The translations under genes were made by a program, and so were the position numbers. A stretch of DNA of 64,000 nt from Reyranella sp. CPCC 100927. Its GTDB lineage: Bacteria; Pseudomonadota; Alphaproteobacteria; Reyranellales; Reyranellaceae. Each line of letters begins with the position of its first letter. Position 1 is the first letter of the stretch. The DNA lies in contig NZ_VOHA01000004.1 in assembly GCF_007859315.1 (NCBI RefSeq), positions 372,001 through 436,000 on the forward strand. The letters run 5' to 3'. Positions 8,936-16,758 of this stretch are shown here, one piece after another. The notes beneath the pieces were generated by a model. The model saw nothing but the letters and a program-made list of their open reading frames with translations, was not told the DNA's origin and made no database searches.

Positions 8936-9195
8936 ACCACGAGGAGACGGCGAGCTTCCTTGCCAATCTTGACCTGGTGATCACCGTGAACACGTCGCTG
9001 GTGCATCTGGCCGGCACGCTTGATGTACCGACCTGGTGCCTGACGCCCGTGATGTGCGCATGGCGCTACAGGGGCCCAATGCCCGGGTACGGCAGCGTCG
9101 AGATGGTTCGGTAGGAGAGGGCCGGCGACTGGAGCCGTGTGTTGGACACGGTTGCCCCCCGACTCGAGGGCATGACGATGCAGGAGGAGGTGTGA
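8936..9195 (+). pseudogene. decayed duplicate of TPR-glycosyltransferase C-terminus
   Basis: The translated frame reads ANLDLVITVNTSLVHLAGTL, then VPTWCLTPVMCAWRY. This matches about the last 85 residues of the glycosyltransferase ending at 6159. An in-frame TAG at 9112-9114 interrupts it where the parent has TIRQAKAGDW. The frame then resumes with AGDWSRVLDTVAPRLEGMTM to a TGA at 9193-9195. There is no N-terminal part. The TGA overlaps the ATG of E3 exactly as in the parent-E1 junction, so an effector start and its upstream gene tail were duplicated together. Confidence 0.85.
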
Positions 9196-10289
9196 TGGGC
9201 GATCCGAGCTGGCGCGACTTGAGGGACCCGTTCGATACGCTGTTCCGCATGTTGCCGTCGGAAACGCAGGCATCGTTGCGGCCCTGGGGAGGATTGATGA
9301 ACCCGCTGGAATGGACACCGGGTGCGGGGATCCGTGATGCCGTGGATGCTTCGGCCGATACGGCGCGCGCGGTGAGGAGTCTCGATCCGTGGGGCACGCT
9401 GGCCGGCGTGGGTTACATGGGGCTGGGGCTGCTCAGCGCCATGGTGCCTCCGCTGCGGCAGGTCGCTCCCGCACGGTTGCCGATGCAAAATGCGTCGAAA
9501 AGTGCTAGGATTTTCAACCCTCCGACGAAGCCGCCGCGGGCGTTCGAGGCCGACTATCGCAAGGAACCACCGGCCGATGCCACCGGACAACTCACCCACG
9601 ACATCGAAGGACGAGAGCTCACAGCGCCGCTGGTCGTCGGTCGAAGAATGGTGGGCATGGATGACGTTGCCCTCCCGCCTGCGCAACTTGACACCCTCGG
9701 AACGAGCCTCACGGGCCGCAGTCCTGAGAGCCTTCCGCCGAGCAAAATGGGTGGAAACGCTGGCCTCTACCGGGAGTGGTTCGACCCCGTAACGGGCCAT
9801 CGCGAGCGTGCCATCGCGCTGGACAAGACGCTGCCGGCAGTTCAGGTACCGCGCGTCGTTGGTCACGAGACCGGCCACGGCATCTACGCCAGAATCCCGT
9901 TCGGTATCCCGACCGAAGGAGTCGAGCACGGCTACAGCGGCTTGCGGCGGGTCTACAATGACCTGAATACGGATCCTAGCGACTGGCGCATGTTGAAGAG
10001 CGCCAAGACCGGCGAGCCCGTACCGCCGCGTTACTGGACAAGCCCCGAGAGCAGGGGGTATCGGGCCGGTGAGGTCGTCGACGAGCTGTGGGCCGAGGCG
10101 TTCCGCGCCTACATGGCCAACCCGAACTACCTGAAGGCGACGGCGCCGAAGGTGGCCGCGCGCATCCGCGCGTACGCCAACCCCAATCCGGCAACGAACC
10201 GGTACATCCAGTTCAACAGCTTGGCCGCGCCGGCCCTGGCGTTCGGGATGCTGTTGCCCGCGGTCCTCGACGAGGAGCGCCAGCCGTGA
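9195..10289 (+). CDS. modular phage protein E3: shared N-module plus HExxH metallopeptidase-like domain
   Basis: This 364-residue protein is a paralogue of E1 in its C-terminal two thirds. Its N-module (residues 1-85: MLPSETQASLRPWGGLMNPL, WTPGAGIRD, LDPWGTLAGVGYMGLGLL) instead matches E2, so the two halves have different closest relatives within the array. Residues about 95-150 repeat the MQNASKSA and FEADYRKEP linker. The zinc motif HETGH lies at 224-228, and DELWAEAFRAYMANPNYLK follows. The tail is AFGMLLPAVLDEERQP. The last 4 bases overlap the methyltransferase start region. Confidence 0.75.
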   Translation: MGDPSWRDLRDPFDTLFRMLPSETQASLRPWGGLMNPLEWTPGAGIRDAVDASADTARAVRSLDPWGTLAGVGYMGLGLLSAMVPPLRQVAPARLPMQNASKSARIFNPPTKPPRAFEADYRKEPPADATGQLTHDIEGRELTAPLVVGRRMVGMDDVALPPAQLDTLGTSLTGRSPESLPPSKMGGNAGLYREWFDPVTGHRERAIALDKTLPAVQVPRVVGHETGHGIYARIPFGIPTEGVEHGYSGLRRVYNDLNTDPSDWRMLKSAKTGEPVPPRYWTSPESRGYRAGEVVDELWAEAFRAYMANPNYLKATAPKVAARIRAYANPNPATNRYIQFNSLAAPALAFGMLLPAVLDEERQP

Positions 10290-10464
10290 TGCTGATATCG
10301 GACGCCTACCGCGAGCAGAATCGCGCGCTGCACGCCAGCAACGAACACTACGGCACGTCGGGCAAGGCCTGGGCGCCGAAGGTGCGGCCGCTCGCCGACT
10401 GGGGCCGCAAGGCGGTGCTGGACTTCGGCTGCGGCAAGGCCACGTTGGCGCGTCGACTCGGGCC
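10287..10464 (+). repeat. near-identical direct repeat, copy 2
   Basis: This is the partner of 7410-7587. It covers the same effector stop and methyltransferase start, differing at only a few bases. It continues here into an intact methyltransferase, so this is the more complete copy. Confidence 0.85.
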
Positions 10465-10804
10465 GGCCTACCAGGTCACCAACTACGATCCTTGCATTGA
10501 AGGCCTCGACACGCCGCCGCCGCCGCATCCCGTTGTCGTGTGCGGTGACGTGCTGGAGCACGTCGAGCCTGAATGCCTCCTCGCGGTGCTCGCGGAGCTG
10601 CGTCGCGTGACGCAAGAGGTGGGGCTGTTCGTGGTCCACCTGACCGCAGCCAAGAAGACGCTGCCCGACGGCCGCAATGCGCACCTGATCCAGGAGCCCG
10701 CCAGCTGGTGGGCCACGATGATCACCAGCGCCGGCTTCGTCGTTAGGGACCAGGGGCACAACGAACACGAGGCTTGGTTCATCGTGAGGCCGCAGCATGA
10801 CTGA
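10289..10804 (+). CDS. class I SAM-dependent methyltransferase (phage cargo)
   Basis: This 171-residue enzyme has a Rossmann-fold layout: motif I VLDFGCGKATLARRLG (residues about 38-53), an acidic end of strand 2 in NYDP, and VVVCGDVLEHVEPECLLAVL as motif post-II/IV. Its length and the DVLEHV region match small-molecule or glycan methyltransferases rather than DNA methylases. The ATG overlaps the E3 stop, implying translational coupling. Together with neighbouring glycosyltransferases it may decorate a glycan. The target is not visible. Confidence 0.82.
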   Translation: MLISDAYREQNRALHASNEHYGTSGKAWAPKVRPLADWGRKAVLDFGCGKATLARRLGPAYQVTNYDPCIEGLDTPPPPHPVVVCGDVLEHVEPECLLAVLAELRRVTQEVGLFVVHLTAAKKTLPDGRNAHLIQEPASWWATMITSAGFVVRDQGHNEHEAWFIVRPQHD

Positions 10805-11725
10805 CCCTTTCGGAGCCTTGCTGCCGCCGCCGGAGAGCAACCCCCTGGCTGATCTCAGTGCGTGGCGCTGGCGCAAGTGGACAACATGGCCCGTGCCGCA
10901 GTCCGCGCCATTGCTGGCCCAGCACGATCCGTGGGGAGCGGCACCACACATCGCTGGCATGCTCTCGCCGATCGCGGTCGGGCGGGATGCGCTATCGGGA
11001 ATGGGCGCGATGCAGGCGGCCGGTGACGCCTGGGGAGCGGCCGGAAACTTTGGCCTCGGGGCGCTCGCGGCGGCCCGCTGGACGCCGACCTGGCGCCGAT
11101 CTGGGGCGGCTTCATGACCACCGATGGTCGCTTCGTCTCGCGCTACGAGGCGCAAAACATTGCCGCAGCCACCGGGCAGCGACGACGGCCAGCGTCGGGG
11201 CCGAACCGCTTCGAAGCCCGCTTTGGTCTTACGGCACAGGATGTCACGCAGGCGGCAAAGGCGCCGGCATCAAAAATTCGGGTCGCTGCCTCTGAACCGG
11301 GATCGTTGGGATCAGCGGGATTGTGGGGCCGTTCTTATTCGCCGCCATCCACGGGCCCGGGCCCGCAAATCCCAGCCGTGGCCACCGGCGCCACATCGAG
11401 CATGCCCACAGGTGCGGTCCCAGCGTTCTACCGCTCCACTCGGCAGGGCAGTCTGGACGCGAAAGGTCTGTCGCCCGAAGAACTTCAGTCATCTCTTTTG
11501 GGCGCATGGGATGCCGGCTTCGATTCCGCGAAAGTGCTCAACTATACCGCGCCGGGCAGCAAAGCACCAGAAACGGTCACCGTCGTGCGCAACAAAAACC
11601 AGCTGCGCCTGCCCACGGCGCGCTTCGATCCCGCCAAAAAGGACAGCGCGAATCTGCTCGCGGGCCTGCTTCCGCTTACGACCTTCGGTGCACTCATGTC
11701 GCTCCCGCCAGAGGAACGCCCATGA
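10797..11725 (+). pseudogene. modular phage protein E4, N-module and C-domain in different frames
   Basis: Frame 1 (10797-11117) encodes a clear N-module: MTDPFGALLPPP, LSAWRWRKW, SPIAVGRDALSGMGAMQAAG, DAWGAAGNFGLGALAAA, closely matching E1. The frame then runs out of similarity. In another frame, from about 11072 onward, the sequence reads GPLDADLAPIWGGFMTTDGR and FVSRYEAQNIAAATGQ, and continues to 11725. This second frame ends with PLTTFGALMSLPPEERP, the array tail. Thus one gene has been split by an indel near 11060-11075, or is read by frameshifting. A separate start at ATG 11114 would give a 203-residue product lacking the N-module. The central domain, with GFMTTDGRFVSRYEA and AFYRSTRQGSLDAKGLSPEE, is not assigned. 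Confidence 0.7.
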
Positions 11726-12459
11726 CCCTGCGTGTTTTTATCGGCTACGACTCTCGCGAGGCGATCGCCTTCGATGTCTGCCGTTTCTCCCTGCTGCAGC
11801 GATCGACGATCCCGCTGCATGTCGAGGCACTGCGCCAGGCCGATCTCCGCGAGCGTGGCCTGTACGGCCGCCGCCTGGTCGAGCGCGACGGCGTGATGGT
11901 CGACGAGCAGGATGGGCGCCCGTTCTCGACCGAGTTCGCCTTCACGCGCTTCCTGGTACCAGCGCTATGCCAGCATGACGGGTGGGCGCTGTTCTGCGAC
12001 TGCGACTTCCTGTTCCTGGCCGATGTTGCCGACCTGCTGCCGCTGATAGACGACAGCAAGGCCGTGCTGGTGTGCCAGCAGGCGCATGTCCCCGGCGACG
12101 GCACCAAAATGGATGGCTGTGTCCAGCAGAGCTATCGGCGCAAGAACTGGTCCAGCTTCATGCTGCTCAACTGTGGCCACCCCGGCATGCGCCGCCTCAC
12201 GGTGGCTGCGGTCAACAAAGCGCCGGGCGCCTGGCTGCACGGGTTCGAGTGGCTGCGCGATGATGAGATCGGCGGCCTGCCGCCAGCCTGGAATTGGATC
12301 GATGGCGTGACAGGGGGCACGCCCAGGGCCGTGCACTATACGGCGGGGGGGCCCTGGTTCGCCGATCACGAGTCGGTCGCATTCGCCCGCGAGTGGCAGG
12401 AAGAGCGCGCCCGCGCCGGCGCAGGACAGATCACAGCGCAGCAAGAGGAGGCGGCATGA
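11722..12459 (+). CDS. GT8-like glycosyltransferase (phage cargo)
   Basis: This 245-residue protein starts MTLRVFIGYDSREAIAFDVC, typical of phage- and glycan-cluster-encoded transferases with a GT-A fold. A DxD-type metal/nucleotide motif appears as FCDCDFLFLADV (residues about 90-101). Further conserved blocks are WSSFMLLNCGHPGMRRLT, and HYTAGGPWFADH near the C-terminus. It overlaps the E4 stop by four bases. It probably adds a sugar to a surface or virion glycan; donor and acceptor are unknown. Confidence 0.78.
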   Translation: MTLRVFIGYDSREAIAFDVCRFSLLQRSTIPLHVEALRQADLRERGLYGRRLVERDGVMVDEQDGRPFSTEFAFTRFLVPALCQHDGWALFCDCDFLFLADVADLLPLIDDSKAVLVCQQAHVPGDGTKMDGCVQQSYRRKNWSSFMLLNCGHPGMRRLTVAAVNKAPGAWLHGFEWLRDDEIGGLPPAWNWIDGVTGGTPRAVHYTAGGPWFADHESVAFAREWQEERARAGAGQITAQQEEAA

Positions 12460-12680
12460 GCACGCGATCGACCCTTGGGCCGGAGTCACGGCCATTCCTG
12501 CGGCGCCGGCAGGCGCATGCCCTTGAGACAGCGCGACTGGCCGCTGAACGGCAAGCGGTGCGGGCGTGCTGCGTGACGGCACCCGTGAGCGTCCTGTGGG
12601 CTGAACCGCTTCCGTCCGAGCCGCGCGTGGGCGGCAACCGGCGCGCCAAGAGGAGGGCACGTCATGGCGACGCTGGCTGA
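12456..12680 (+). CDS. small basic protein (unassigned)
   Basis: This 74-residue frame begins at an ATG overlapping the glycosyltransferase TGA, with an AGAGGAGG ribosome site. It is rich in Arg and Ala (FLRRRQAHALETARLAAERQ, RRAKRRARHGDAG). It overlaps the next gene by 17 bases. Tight coupling supports translation, but no family is recognised. Confidence 0.5.
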   Translation: MSTRSTLGPESRPFLRRRQAHALETARLAAERQAVRACCVTAPVSVLWAEPLPSEPRVGGNRRAKRRARHGDAG

Positions 12681-13284
12681 CCTGCGCGCGCGCGTCGCCG
12701 ACGATCTCGATCGCTCGGATCTGATGGTTCAGATCGAACAGGCAATACGGGATGCCGTCGAGCACTACGAAGCGGAGCGTTTCATCTTCAACGAAGCGGT
12801 GAACACGCCGGTCGCACTCGGCAGTGGTACCGATTCGGTGCGGCTGGCGTCACTGCCGGCATATTTCACCAAGATCGACCGTATCCGGATCGACGACGGC
12901 GGCAGTGGCCTGGTCGATCTGGTGCCGCGCGACTATGCCTGGCTGATGGCGTCGCAGGATGCGAAAGCCACGGCACGGCCGACAGCGTACTGCATCTACG
13001 CCGATACGTTATTGCTCGACAGTATCGCCGACCGGAACTACGCCGCGCTTTTGGACGGCGTAAAGCGCATCAGCACGGCAAGTGCCGCGAGCGATGGCAG
13101 TGCCTGGTTCAACGAGGGACGACATCTGCTGCGGGCGCGCGTCAAAGCCGAACTCTATGCGCATGTCATCAAGGAAATCGACCAGGCCCAGGTCATGACG
13201 GCCGTTGAACAGCGCGCCTATCGGACGCTGAAGCTGAAACTCAACACGCGCAACAGCGGACGCGTCCGCCCGACGGAGTTCTGA
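12664..13284 (+). CDS. phage head-to-tail adaptor protein (SU10 adaptor-like)
   Basis: This 206-residue protein starts MATLADLRARVADDLDRSDL and continues with an amphipathic helix (MVQIEQAIRDAVEHYEAERF) and a short beta-rich middle (RLASLPAYFTKIDRIRIDDG, LVPRDYAWLM). The C-terminal helix region is RARVKAELYAHVIKEIDQAQ. The layout fits SU10-type adaptor proteins that bind under the portal and connect head to the short tail. An AGAGGAGG site precedes the ATG. Its presence implies that a portal once accompanied the element. Confidence 0.78.
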   Translation: MATLADLRARVADDLDRSDLMVQIEQAIRDAVEHYEAERFIFNEAVNTPVALGSGTDSVRLASLPAYFTKIDRIRIDDGGSGLVDLVPRDYAWLMASQDAKATARPTAYCIYADTLLLDSIADRNYAALLDGVKRISTASAASDGSAWFNEGRHLLRARVKAELYAHVIKEIDQAQVMTAVEQRAYRTLKLKLNTRNSGRVRPTEF

Positions 13285-13286
13285 CC

Positions 13287-13418
13287 ATGGTTGCTCCCTT
13301 CCTTACGGCAACGGCCGACAAGAAGAAGGAAACCAACAAGGTCACGAAGCGGAAGCTGCGTCGTCGTGCCTGGGTCGAGATGGCGCGTGCTTTTTTGATC
13401 GGACAAAAGAAAACGTGA
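13287..13418 (+). CDS. small basic phage ORF (43 aa)
   Basis: This open frame of 43 residues starts three bases after the adaptor stop. The sequence is strongly basic (DKKKETNKVTKRKLRRRAW, then EMARAFLIGQKKT). The spacing and orientation suggest cotranscription with the adaptor. It is too short for a family call; it may bind nucleic acid or be a head-completion fragment. Confidence 0.4.
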   Translation: MVAPFLTATADKKKETNKVTKRKLRRRAWVEMARAFLIGQKKT

Positions 13419-13534
13419 AAAAACACGTGTCGAGTTTTGTTCTGTTGTAAAGAAAATCGTGTCGATGTATATGGACTTTATTCAAGAGAAATCGTCCCGC
13501 CGCCGGGGCTGATCCTGAGGGTATCCGAGGGACA

Positions 13535-13630
13535 AACGGGCGTTCGTCCGCCGCACGTTACGCGGCAAGCCGCCGCCGGGCCTTAATGCGGGCGATCGTC
13601 GATTGCCGCGTCAGGCAACACCGCTTCTTC
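13535..13630. repeat. intergenic repeat, copy 2, with conserved hairpin
   Basis: This is the partner of 1961-2060. The hairpin TTGCC (13603-13607) and GGCAA (13614-13618) is kept, although its loop differs by one base in length and in sequence. CTTCTT follows, as in copy 1. The whole gap 13419-13712 has no credible gene and a T-rich stretch after the hairpin, fitting a terminator plus a new promoter. Confidence 0.65.
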
Positions 13631-13712
13631 CTGTATTTTTTGTTGGCAGGCCGGAACAGCCGCGTAGCGACATGCGTCGCATGTTGCCCGCCGCCGAAAC
13701 GGGGATCTGAGG

Positions 13713-14111
13713 ATGTGGTACGGACAAACGCCGCCCTGGATACGGGCGCGTCAGGCGCCAGGTGCCGGCATGCCGCCCTATGGGCCGAACACGCCGATGC
13801 CGATGCAGCGGCCGCAGATGCCAACGCCGCAGGTAGCACAGAGCAACGTGCCGATGCGGCCGCCCCAGCAGGGGCAGGGCGGCTCCGTGAGTCCACACCT
13901 GCTCGGCATGTTGAGTGGCCTGTTCAGAGCGCCGCAGGAGACCATGGGGCAGAAAGACGGCGTTTTGGACAACACGCCTAACCCTGCGCTACCGCCGCAG
14001 CCAGTGACACCACTGCCGACCGACATGATGCAGCGCAACGGTAGCCTGGAGAACATGCCGGCCACGCCTGGCAGCATCGGTGGTCTGTTGGCCCGGCTGC
14101 TGAGCTACTGA
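13713..14111 (+). CDS. proline/glutamine-rich phage protein (unassigned)
   Basis: This 132-residue protein begins MWYGQTPPWIRARQAPGAGM. It is dominated by Pro, Met, Gln and Gly, with little predicted structure until a short hydrophobic C-terminus (SIGGLLARLLSY). A short helix-like patch, HLLGMLSGLFRAPQE, sits in the middle. The composition resembles the other low-complexity proteins here (3786 and 17258), so they may be virion-associated linkers. The ATG follows a GGGGATCTGAGG site and the next gene starts one base after the stop. Confidence 0.6.
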   Translation: MWYGQTPPWIRARQAPGAGMPPYGPNTPMPMQRPQMPTPQVAQSNVPMRPPQQGQGGSVSPHLLGMLSGLFRAPQETMGQKDGVLDNTPNPALPPQPVTPLPTDMMQRNGSLENMPATPGSIGGLLARLLSY

Positions 14112-14112
14112 C

Positions 14113-15573
14113 ATGCGCCTGCCGCTGGGCCCGCTCGCACCCGACAACCCCGATCTCGGCAATGCCGGGCTCGAGGATGCGGTGAACTGCCTGCCGCTGA
14201 GCAACGGTTACGGGCCGATGCCTGATGCACGCACGTTCTCATCCTCGCTCAGCGGTACCTGCATGGGCGCCTACGCCACGCGCGACATCAGCGGGGTCGT
14301 CAGCACGTTCGCTGCCACCGCAGGGCAGATCTACAAGTCGAGCGCGACCGGCTGGAACAACGTCAGCCGCACCGCCAGCTATACCACCGCCAATGACGGC
14401 CGCTGGGATTTCGCCACCTTCGGCAACACGTGCTTGGCCACCAACGGCGTCGATGCCATGCAGGCCTACACGCTGGGCACCTCGACGCGCTTTCGCGACC
14501 AGAGCGCCAGTGCCTCGGCACCGCTGGCCGCGCTGATCACGGTGGTGCGCGACTTTGTGTTCGCCGGGCGGCTATCGGCCCAGCTCAACGGCGTGCAGTG
14601 GTGCCAAATCAACAACCCGCTGCGCTGGACGGCCAGTGCCCGCCTGCAGTCCGACCGCCAGGAGCTGCCGGGCGAGGGCGGCGCCATCGTCGCCATGACC
14701 GGCGGCGACTTCGCCACCATCCTGGCGCAGCGCTCGATCTGGCGCGGTACCTATGTCGGCTCGCCGGTGATCTTCCGCTTCGACGAGGTGGTGCCCAACG
14801 TCGGCTGCTTCGCCCGCGGCAGCGCGGCGCGCTTCCAGAACATGACGTTTTTCCTGTCGCAATCGGGCTTCTACGTCTTCGACGGCGCCCAGGCCTCGCC
14901 GATCGGCGACGGGATGATCGACGGCTTTTTCAAGGCCGATCTGAACACGGCATTCCGGCACCGGATCACGTCGGTGATCGATCCCATCAACAAGCTGTAT
15001 GTCGTGAGCTACCCCAGCAATGCCAGCAGCACCGGCATCCCGGACCGGGTGATGCTCTACAACTGGGCGGCCCGGCGCTGGGCGCGGGCAGAGATCACCG
15101 TCGAGATGATCTTCGCCGGCCTCACCGGCAGCATGACCCTGGAGCAGCTCGACACCATCTCGGCCAATCTCGACCTGCTGCCGTTCAGCCTCGACAGCGA
15201 CCTGTGGGCGGGCGGGCTGACCGTGGTGAGCGGCTTCGATGCCGACCATCGCACCGTGACGTTCGACGGCGCACCACTGGCGGCACGGTTCATCACCGGC
15301 GAGTCGCAGTTCATTTCCAACCAGCGCGCCTTCGTGAACGCGGTGCGGCCGCTGGTGCAAGGCACGGCCAGCACGGCGATCACCGTGCAGATGGGCAAGC
15401 GCGACCGGCTGATCGACGCGGTGTCCTTCACCGCGGCCTCGGCGATGAACGCCAGCGGCGTGTGCCCGGTGCGCGCCAATGCCCGCTTCCACCGGGTGCG
15501 CCTGGATATATCAGGCGGCTTCACCCAGGCCCTGGGTTTCGACGTCCAGGCCTCACCGGAGGGCGCGCGATGA
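14113..15573 (+). CDS. probable tail nozzle/tubular structural protein
   Basis: This 486-residue protein lies between the adaptor and the tail proteins, where short-tailed phages encode the nozzle. It is beta-rich with Thr/Ala/Gly-rich strands and repeats of the type NDGRWDFATFGN, FFLSQSGFYVFDG and LYVVSYPSNASS, suggestive of a propeller-like body. The N-terminus MRLPLGPLAPDNPDLGNAGL is followed by AVNCLPLSNGYGP, a pattern often seen in such proteins. The assignment rests on position and fold-like pattern only. Confidence 0.6.
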   Translation: MRLPLGPLAPDNPDLGNAGLEDAVNCLPLSNGYGPMPDARTFSSSLSGTCMGAYATRDISGVVSTFAATAGQIYKSSATGWNNVSRTASYTTANDGRWDFATFGNTCLATNGVDAMQAYTLGTSTRFRDQSASASAPLAALITVVRDFVFAGRLSAQLNGVQWCQINNPLRWTASARLQSDRQELPGEGGAIVAMTGGDFATILAQRSIWRGTYVGSPVIFRFDEVVPNVGCFARGSAARFQNMTFFLSQSGFYVFDGAQASPIGDGMIDGFFKADLNTAFRHRITSVIDPINKLYVVSYPSNASSTGIPDRVMLYNWAARRWARAEITVEMIFAGLTGSMTLEQLDTISANLDLLPFSLDSDLWAGGLTVVSGFDADHRTVTFDGAPLAARFITGESQFISNQRAFVNAVRPLVQGTASTAITVQMGKRDRLIDAVSFTAASAMNASGVCPVRANARFHRVRLDISGGFTQALGFDVQASPEGAR

Positions 15574-15894
15574 CTACTGCACCCGCTCTCCGGGTTGAAC
15601 GCCGGGGACATCGATTCCATGGCGCTTCAAGAAGTCGAACAAGCCAATGGCCAAGGCCTGCGCACCTTGCACCGGCATCACGAGGCGGCCAATGACGACG
15701 CGCACAGACTTGTTTTCCTCTCCCTTCACGTGGCTCGCGCGGACAGTTTCGAGAGTCACGCGGACGTTGCTTTGGAAGAGATGGAAGCCGGAGGCGCCAT
15801 CTGCGAATACATCTGGCGCCTGCACATTGCCGATGAATTCATATACCGGCGCTTGCGGCACCATGCTCGCACCGCCCGTTTTGTCGTCTGGCAC
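15574..15894 (-). CDS. DUF3467-like small protein (moron)
   Basis: This minus-strand gene of 106 residues lies inside a block of plus-strand tail genes. GTG 15894 is chosen because GGGAGG lies seven bases upstream. The body (VYEFIGNVQAPDVFADGASG, FHLFQSNVRVTLETVRASH, then VVIGRLVMPVQGAQALAIGL) resembles the DUF3467 pattern of an ANxF..G segment followed by a VARVVMSPxHAKAL strand-helix. The function of that family is unknown. Opposite orientation inside a morphogenesis operon is typical of a moron, a separately expressed cargo gene. Confidence 0.65.
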   Translation of the reverse strand: MPDDKTGGASMVPQAPVYEFIGNVQAPDVFADGASGFHLFQSNVRVTLETVRASHVKGEENKSVRVVIGRLVMPVQGAQALAIGLFDFLKRHGIDVPGVQPGERVQ

Positions 15895-15910
15895 TCAAGC
15901 CTCCCTCGAT

Positions 15911-16027
15911 ATGGAACGGTTCTATGCGTTGAGCGGACCCATGTACCAGGGCACGCCATACGGCCCTGTATACCGCTCCGATGATGGCGGCCGGACCTGG
16001 GTGGCGCAACCGGAGGGCGTGCGATGA
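15911..16027 (+). CDS. 38-aa Asp-box fragment
   Basis: A short frame reads MERFYALSGPMYQGTPYGPV, then YRSDDGGRTWVAQPEGVR, with its stop overlapping the next start. SDDGGRTW fits the Asp-box (S-x-D-x-G-x-T-W) of sialidase/BNR repeats. No ribosome site precedes it. It looks like the 3' end of a former gene whose beginning may be the ATGACTACTGCACCC at 15570, now separated by the DUF3467-like gene. Confidence 0.4.
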   Translation: MERFYALSGPMYQGTPYGPVYRSDDGGRTWVAQPEGVR

Positions 16028-16758
16028 CCCTGGTGCTGACCGGACCGCCGCCGACCTGGAAACCGCAGCTCGAGGCGGCGGACCTGCAGAACGTGAAGCG
16101 CGGCGTGGAGTACGGTTCACCGTCACCAGGCATTGCGGTGACGCGCATGGGCAACGGCGATTGGTTCTATGCGGTGGATACGACGGCGGCGAATCGCACC
16201 GTGACCTTGCCCGACGTCGCCGAGGCGGCCGGGCAAACGCACATCGTGAAGCGCATCAGCGGCGGCGCCAACAGTTGCACGATCACCGCGGCGGCCGGGC
16301 TGCTCGATGGCGAGGCGGCGCACAGCATCGCCGCGCAGTATGGCGTGCGGGGTTACTTCAGCGACGGCGAGGCCTGGCGCGGGACGGGACCGAACGCCAC
16401 GGCCGGTACCGGCGACGTGGCAAGCGGTACCTACACGCCGACGCTCGCGGGCACCTTGAATGTCGATGCCGTCGCCAACGGCGCCGCCTCGTACATCCGG
16501 GTGGGGAACATCGTCCAGGTGGCCGGGCAGTTCGACGTCGATCCCACGGCGGCGGGCGCCACCGGTGTCGGCATATCGCTGCCGATCGCTTCCAACCTCG
16601 GCGCATCGTCCGACCTGCACGGCATCGGCTCGGGCGGCGTCGAAGCGAATGGGCGCGTTTTCGGCGACGCCGCCAATGACCGGGCGATGTTCAATTTCAA
16701 CACCACACTGACGTCGTCGCACACGGTGTTCTTCATGTTCGCGTACCGGGTGCTGTGA
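16024..16758 (+). CDS. phage tail/virion surface protein (unassigned)
   Basis: This 244-residue protein starts MTLVLTGPPPTWKPQLEAAD. Residues about 30-125 contain a GDWFYAVDTTAANRTVTLPD strand pattern and ITAAAGLLDGE, often seen in fibre-base or receptor-side proteins. The second half (GTYTPTLAGTLNVDAVANG, SYIRVGNIVQVAGQFDVDP) is a jelly-roll-like repeat common in tail-fibre tips. The overlap of four bases on each side places it in the tail operon. No enzymatic motif is seen. Confidence 0.65.
   Translation: MTLVLTGPPPTWKPQLEAADLQNVKRGVEYGSPSPGIAVTRMGNGDWFYAVDTTAANRTVTLPDVAEAAGQTHIVKRISGGANSCTITAAAGLLDGEAAHSIAAQYGVRGYFSDGEAWRGTGPNATAGTGDVASGTYTPTLAGTLNVDAVANGAASYIRVGNIVQVAGQFDVDPTAAGATGVGISLPIASNLGASSDLHGIGSGGVEANGRVFGDAANDRAMFNFNTTLTSSHTVFFMFAYRVL

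Noticed and set aside
8922-8972. Sixteen-codon frame after an AGGAG site before the glycosyltransferase remnant
   Set aside because: It has a good ribosome site, but the product is too short and runs out of frame into the decayed gene. The 5' part resembles the leader before the tail fibre at 22593, so it is probably another recombination scar.
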